Source of the DNA: PCC-7336 sp039817825
Lineage (GTDB): Bacteria > Cyanobacteriota > Cyanobacteriia > Thermostichales > PCC-7336
Assembly: GCA_039817825.1 (NCBI GenBank)
Contig: JBCBVA010000103.1
Coordinates: 1 to 13,686, forward strand
Length of the DNA stretch: 13,686 nt
Reading direction: 5' to 3'
Shown: piece by piece, positions 13,330 to 13,686 of the stretch
How the letters are laid out: each line of letters begins with the position of its first letter
How positions within the stretch are numbered: the stretch's first letter is position 1
Notes under the pieces: generated by a model
What the model was told of the DNA's origin: nothing
The model's database searches: none
Seen by the model: only the letters and a program-made list of their open reading frames with translations
Translations under genes and position numbers: made by a program

Positions 13330-13686
13330 CTAGGGGCCGAATCGATAGCCTTTACCGTATACCGAATGGATGAGTGGAGTGGACTGTTTGACCCCCCCGT
13401 CAATTTTTCTGCGCAGCAACTTCACCTGAGCAGATAAAACATTGCTACTTGGAGAGTTTCCTTCCGGCCACAGATGCTTGTGGATTTCATCACGACTGAG
13501 CAGTTGGCCTGCATGAGTCATGAAAAATTCCAATAACCTCAGCTCTTTTTCAGATAATGAAATCGCCTTACCTTGCCGGTAAGCCACCTGGTTGTAGCAA
13601 TCCAATTCCAAATCTTCTACCTGCAATCTCCGTTCGACAGTAGCAGCCTCTCGCTCCGTTCGATTCCGTCTCAACTGGGCTCGTAC
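13330..13686 (-). CDS. OmpR/PhoB-family response regulator, DNA-binding C-terminus (partial)
   Basis: Only the C-terminal part is inside the window. The frame is open to the edge and begins VRAQLRRNRTE, the end of a receiver domain (usually ELLARVRALLRR), so the gene continues beyond 13686. An apparent start at 13674 is a TTG inside the gene. The visible part is a complete winged-helix Trans_reg_C domain: LELDCYNQVAYRQGKAISLSEKE, LLEFFMTHAGQLLSRDEIHKHLW, then SAQVKLLRRKIDGG and the closing IHSVYGKGYRF. It binds DNA and activates or represses targets when phosphorylated by the kinase encoded just downstream. The order regulator then kinase, 42 bp apart, is typical of this class. Confidence 0.95.
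   Translation of the reverse strand, partial: VRAQLRRNRTEREAATVERRLQVEDLELDCYNQVAYRQGKAISLSEKELRLLEFFMTHAGQLLSRDEIHKHLWPEGNSPSSNVLSAQVKLLRRKIDGGVKQSTPLIHSVYGKGYRFGP

Noticed and set aside
1..13686. CRISPR array, insertion sequence, phage or defence genes
   Set aside because: No regularly spaced repeats, transposase or integrase motifs, terminal inverted repeats, or defence-family domains were seen.

Overview
The window is chromosomal DNA from a cyanobacterium. The palindrome GCGATCGC (HIP1) occurs roughly 20 times by eye count in 13.7 kb, against about 0.2 expected by chance. Several proteins also belong to families I know only from cyanobacteria. There is no sign of phage, transposon, CRISPR or tRNA/rRNA genes, and most genes look like ordinary core or conserved genes.

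Layout. Positions 1-518 (minus) hold trpG, the glutamine amidotransferase of anthranilate/aminodeoxychorismate synthase. Its C-terminal coding sequence (1-59) lies in the opposite orientation to the rest of the gene, which is the strongest anomaly in the window. Next (minus) is a large Na+/H+ antiporter of the CPA1 type with a cytoplasmic RCK/TrkA-like tail (780-2870). A non-coding stretch of about 550 bp follows, then a small conserved cyanobacterial protein on the plus strand (3425-3859). It is convergent with a minus-strand phosphorelay pair: a stand-alone Hpt protein (3979-4332) and a single-domain CheY-like receiver protein (4644-5135 or 5240). Upstream of the receiver gene are two TTGTGAAT direct repeats beside a TTGACA element. 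A 545-residue protein with a coiled-coil N-terminus and a tyrosine-rich, repeat-containing disordered C-terminus occupies 5748-7385 (minus). It is divergent from argG (7680-8879, plus), which is complete.

After argG come two hairpins, an upstream region with two near-identical dyads 62 bp apart, and a small conserved cyanobacterial protein (9203-9604, plus). Convergent with it is a 678-residue low-complexity protein with recognisable conserved blocks (9665-11701, minus). The window ends with a two-component operon on the minus strand: an OmpR-family response regulator, truncated by the window edge, followed by its sensor histidine kinase.

How the genes work together. Clear functional links are limited to the histidine kinase and response regulator operon and, by inference, the receiver and Hpt pair, which have the C-terminal modules of a hybrid kinase as separate genes without an adjacent kinase. 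trpG and argG are biosynthetic genes and are not linked as a pathway. The most unusual points are the internally inverted trpG (assembly or amplification chimera, or a real micro-inversion) and the tyrosine-rich repeat protein, which I would not assign a function.
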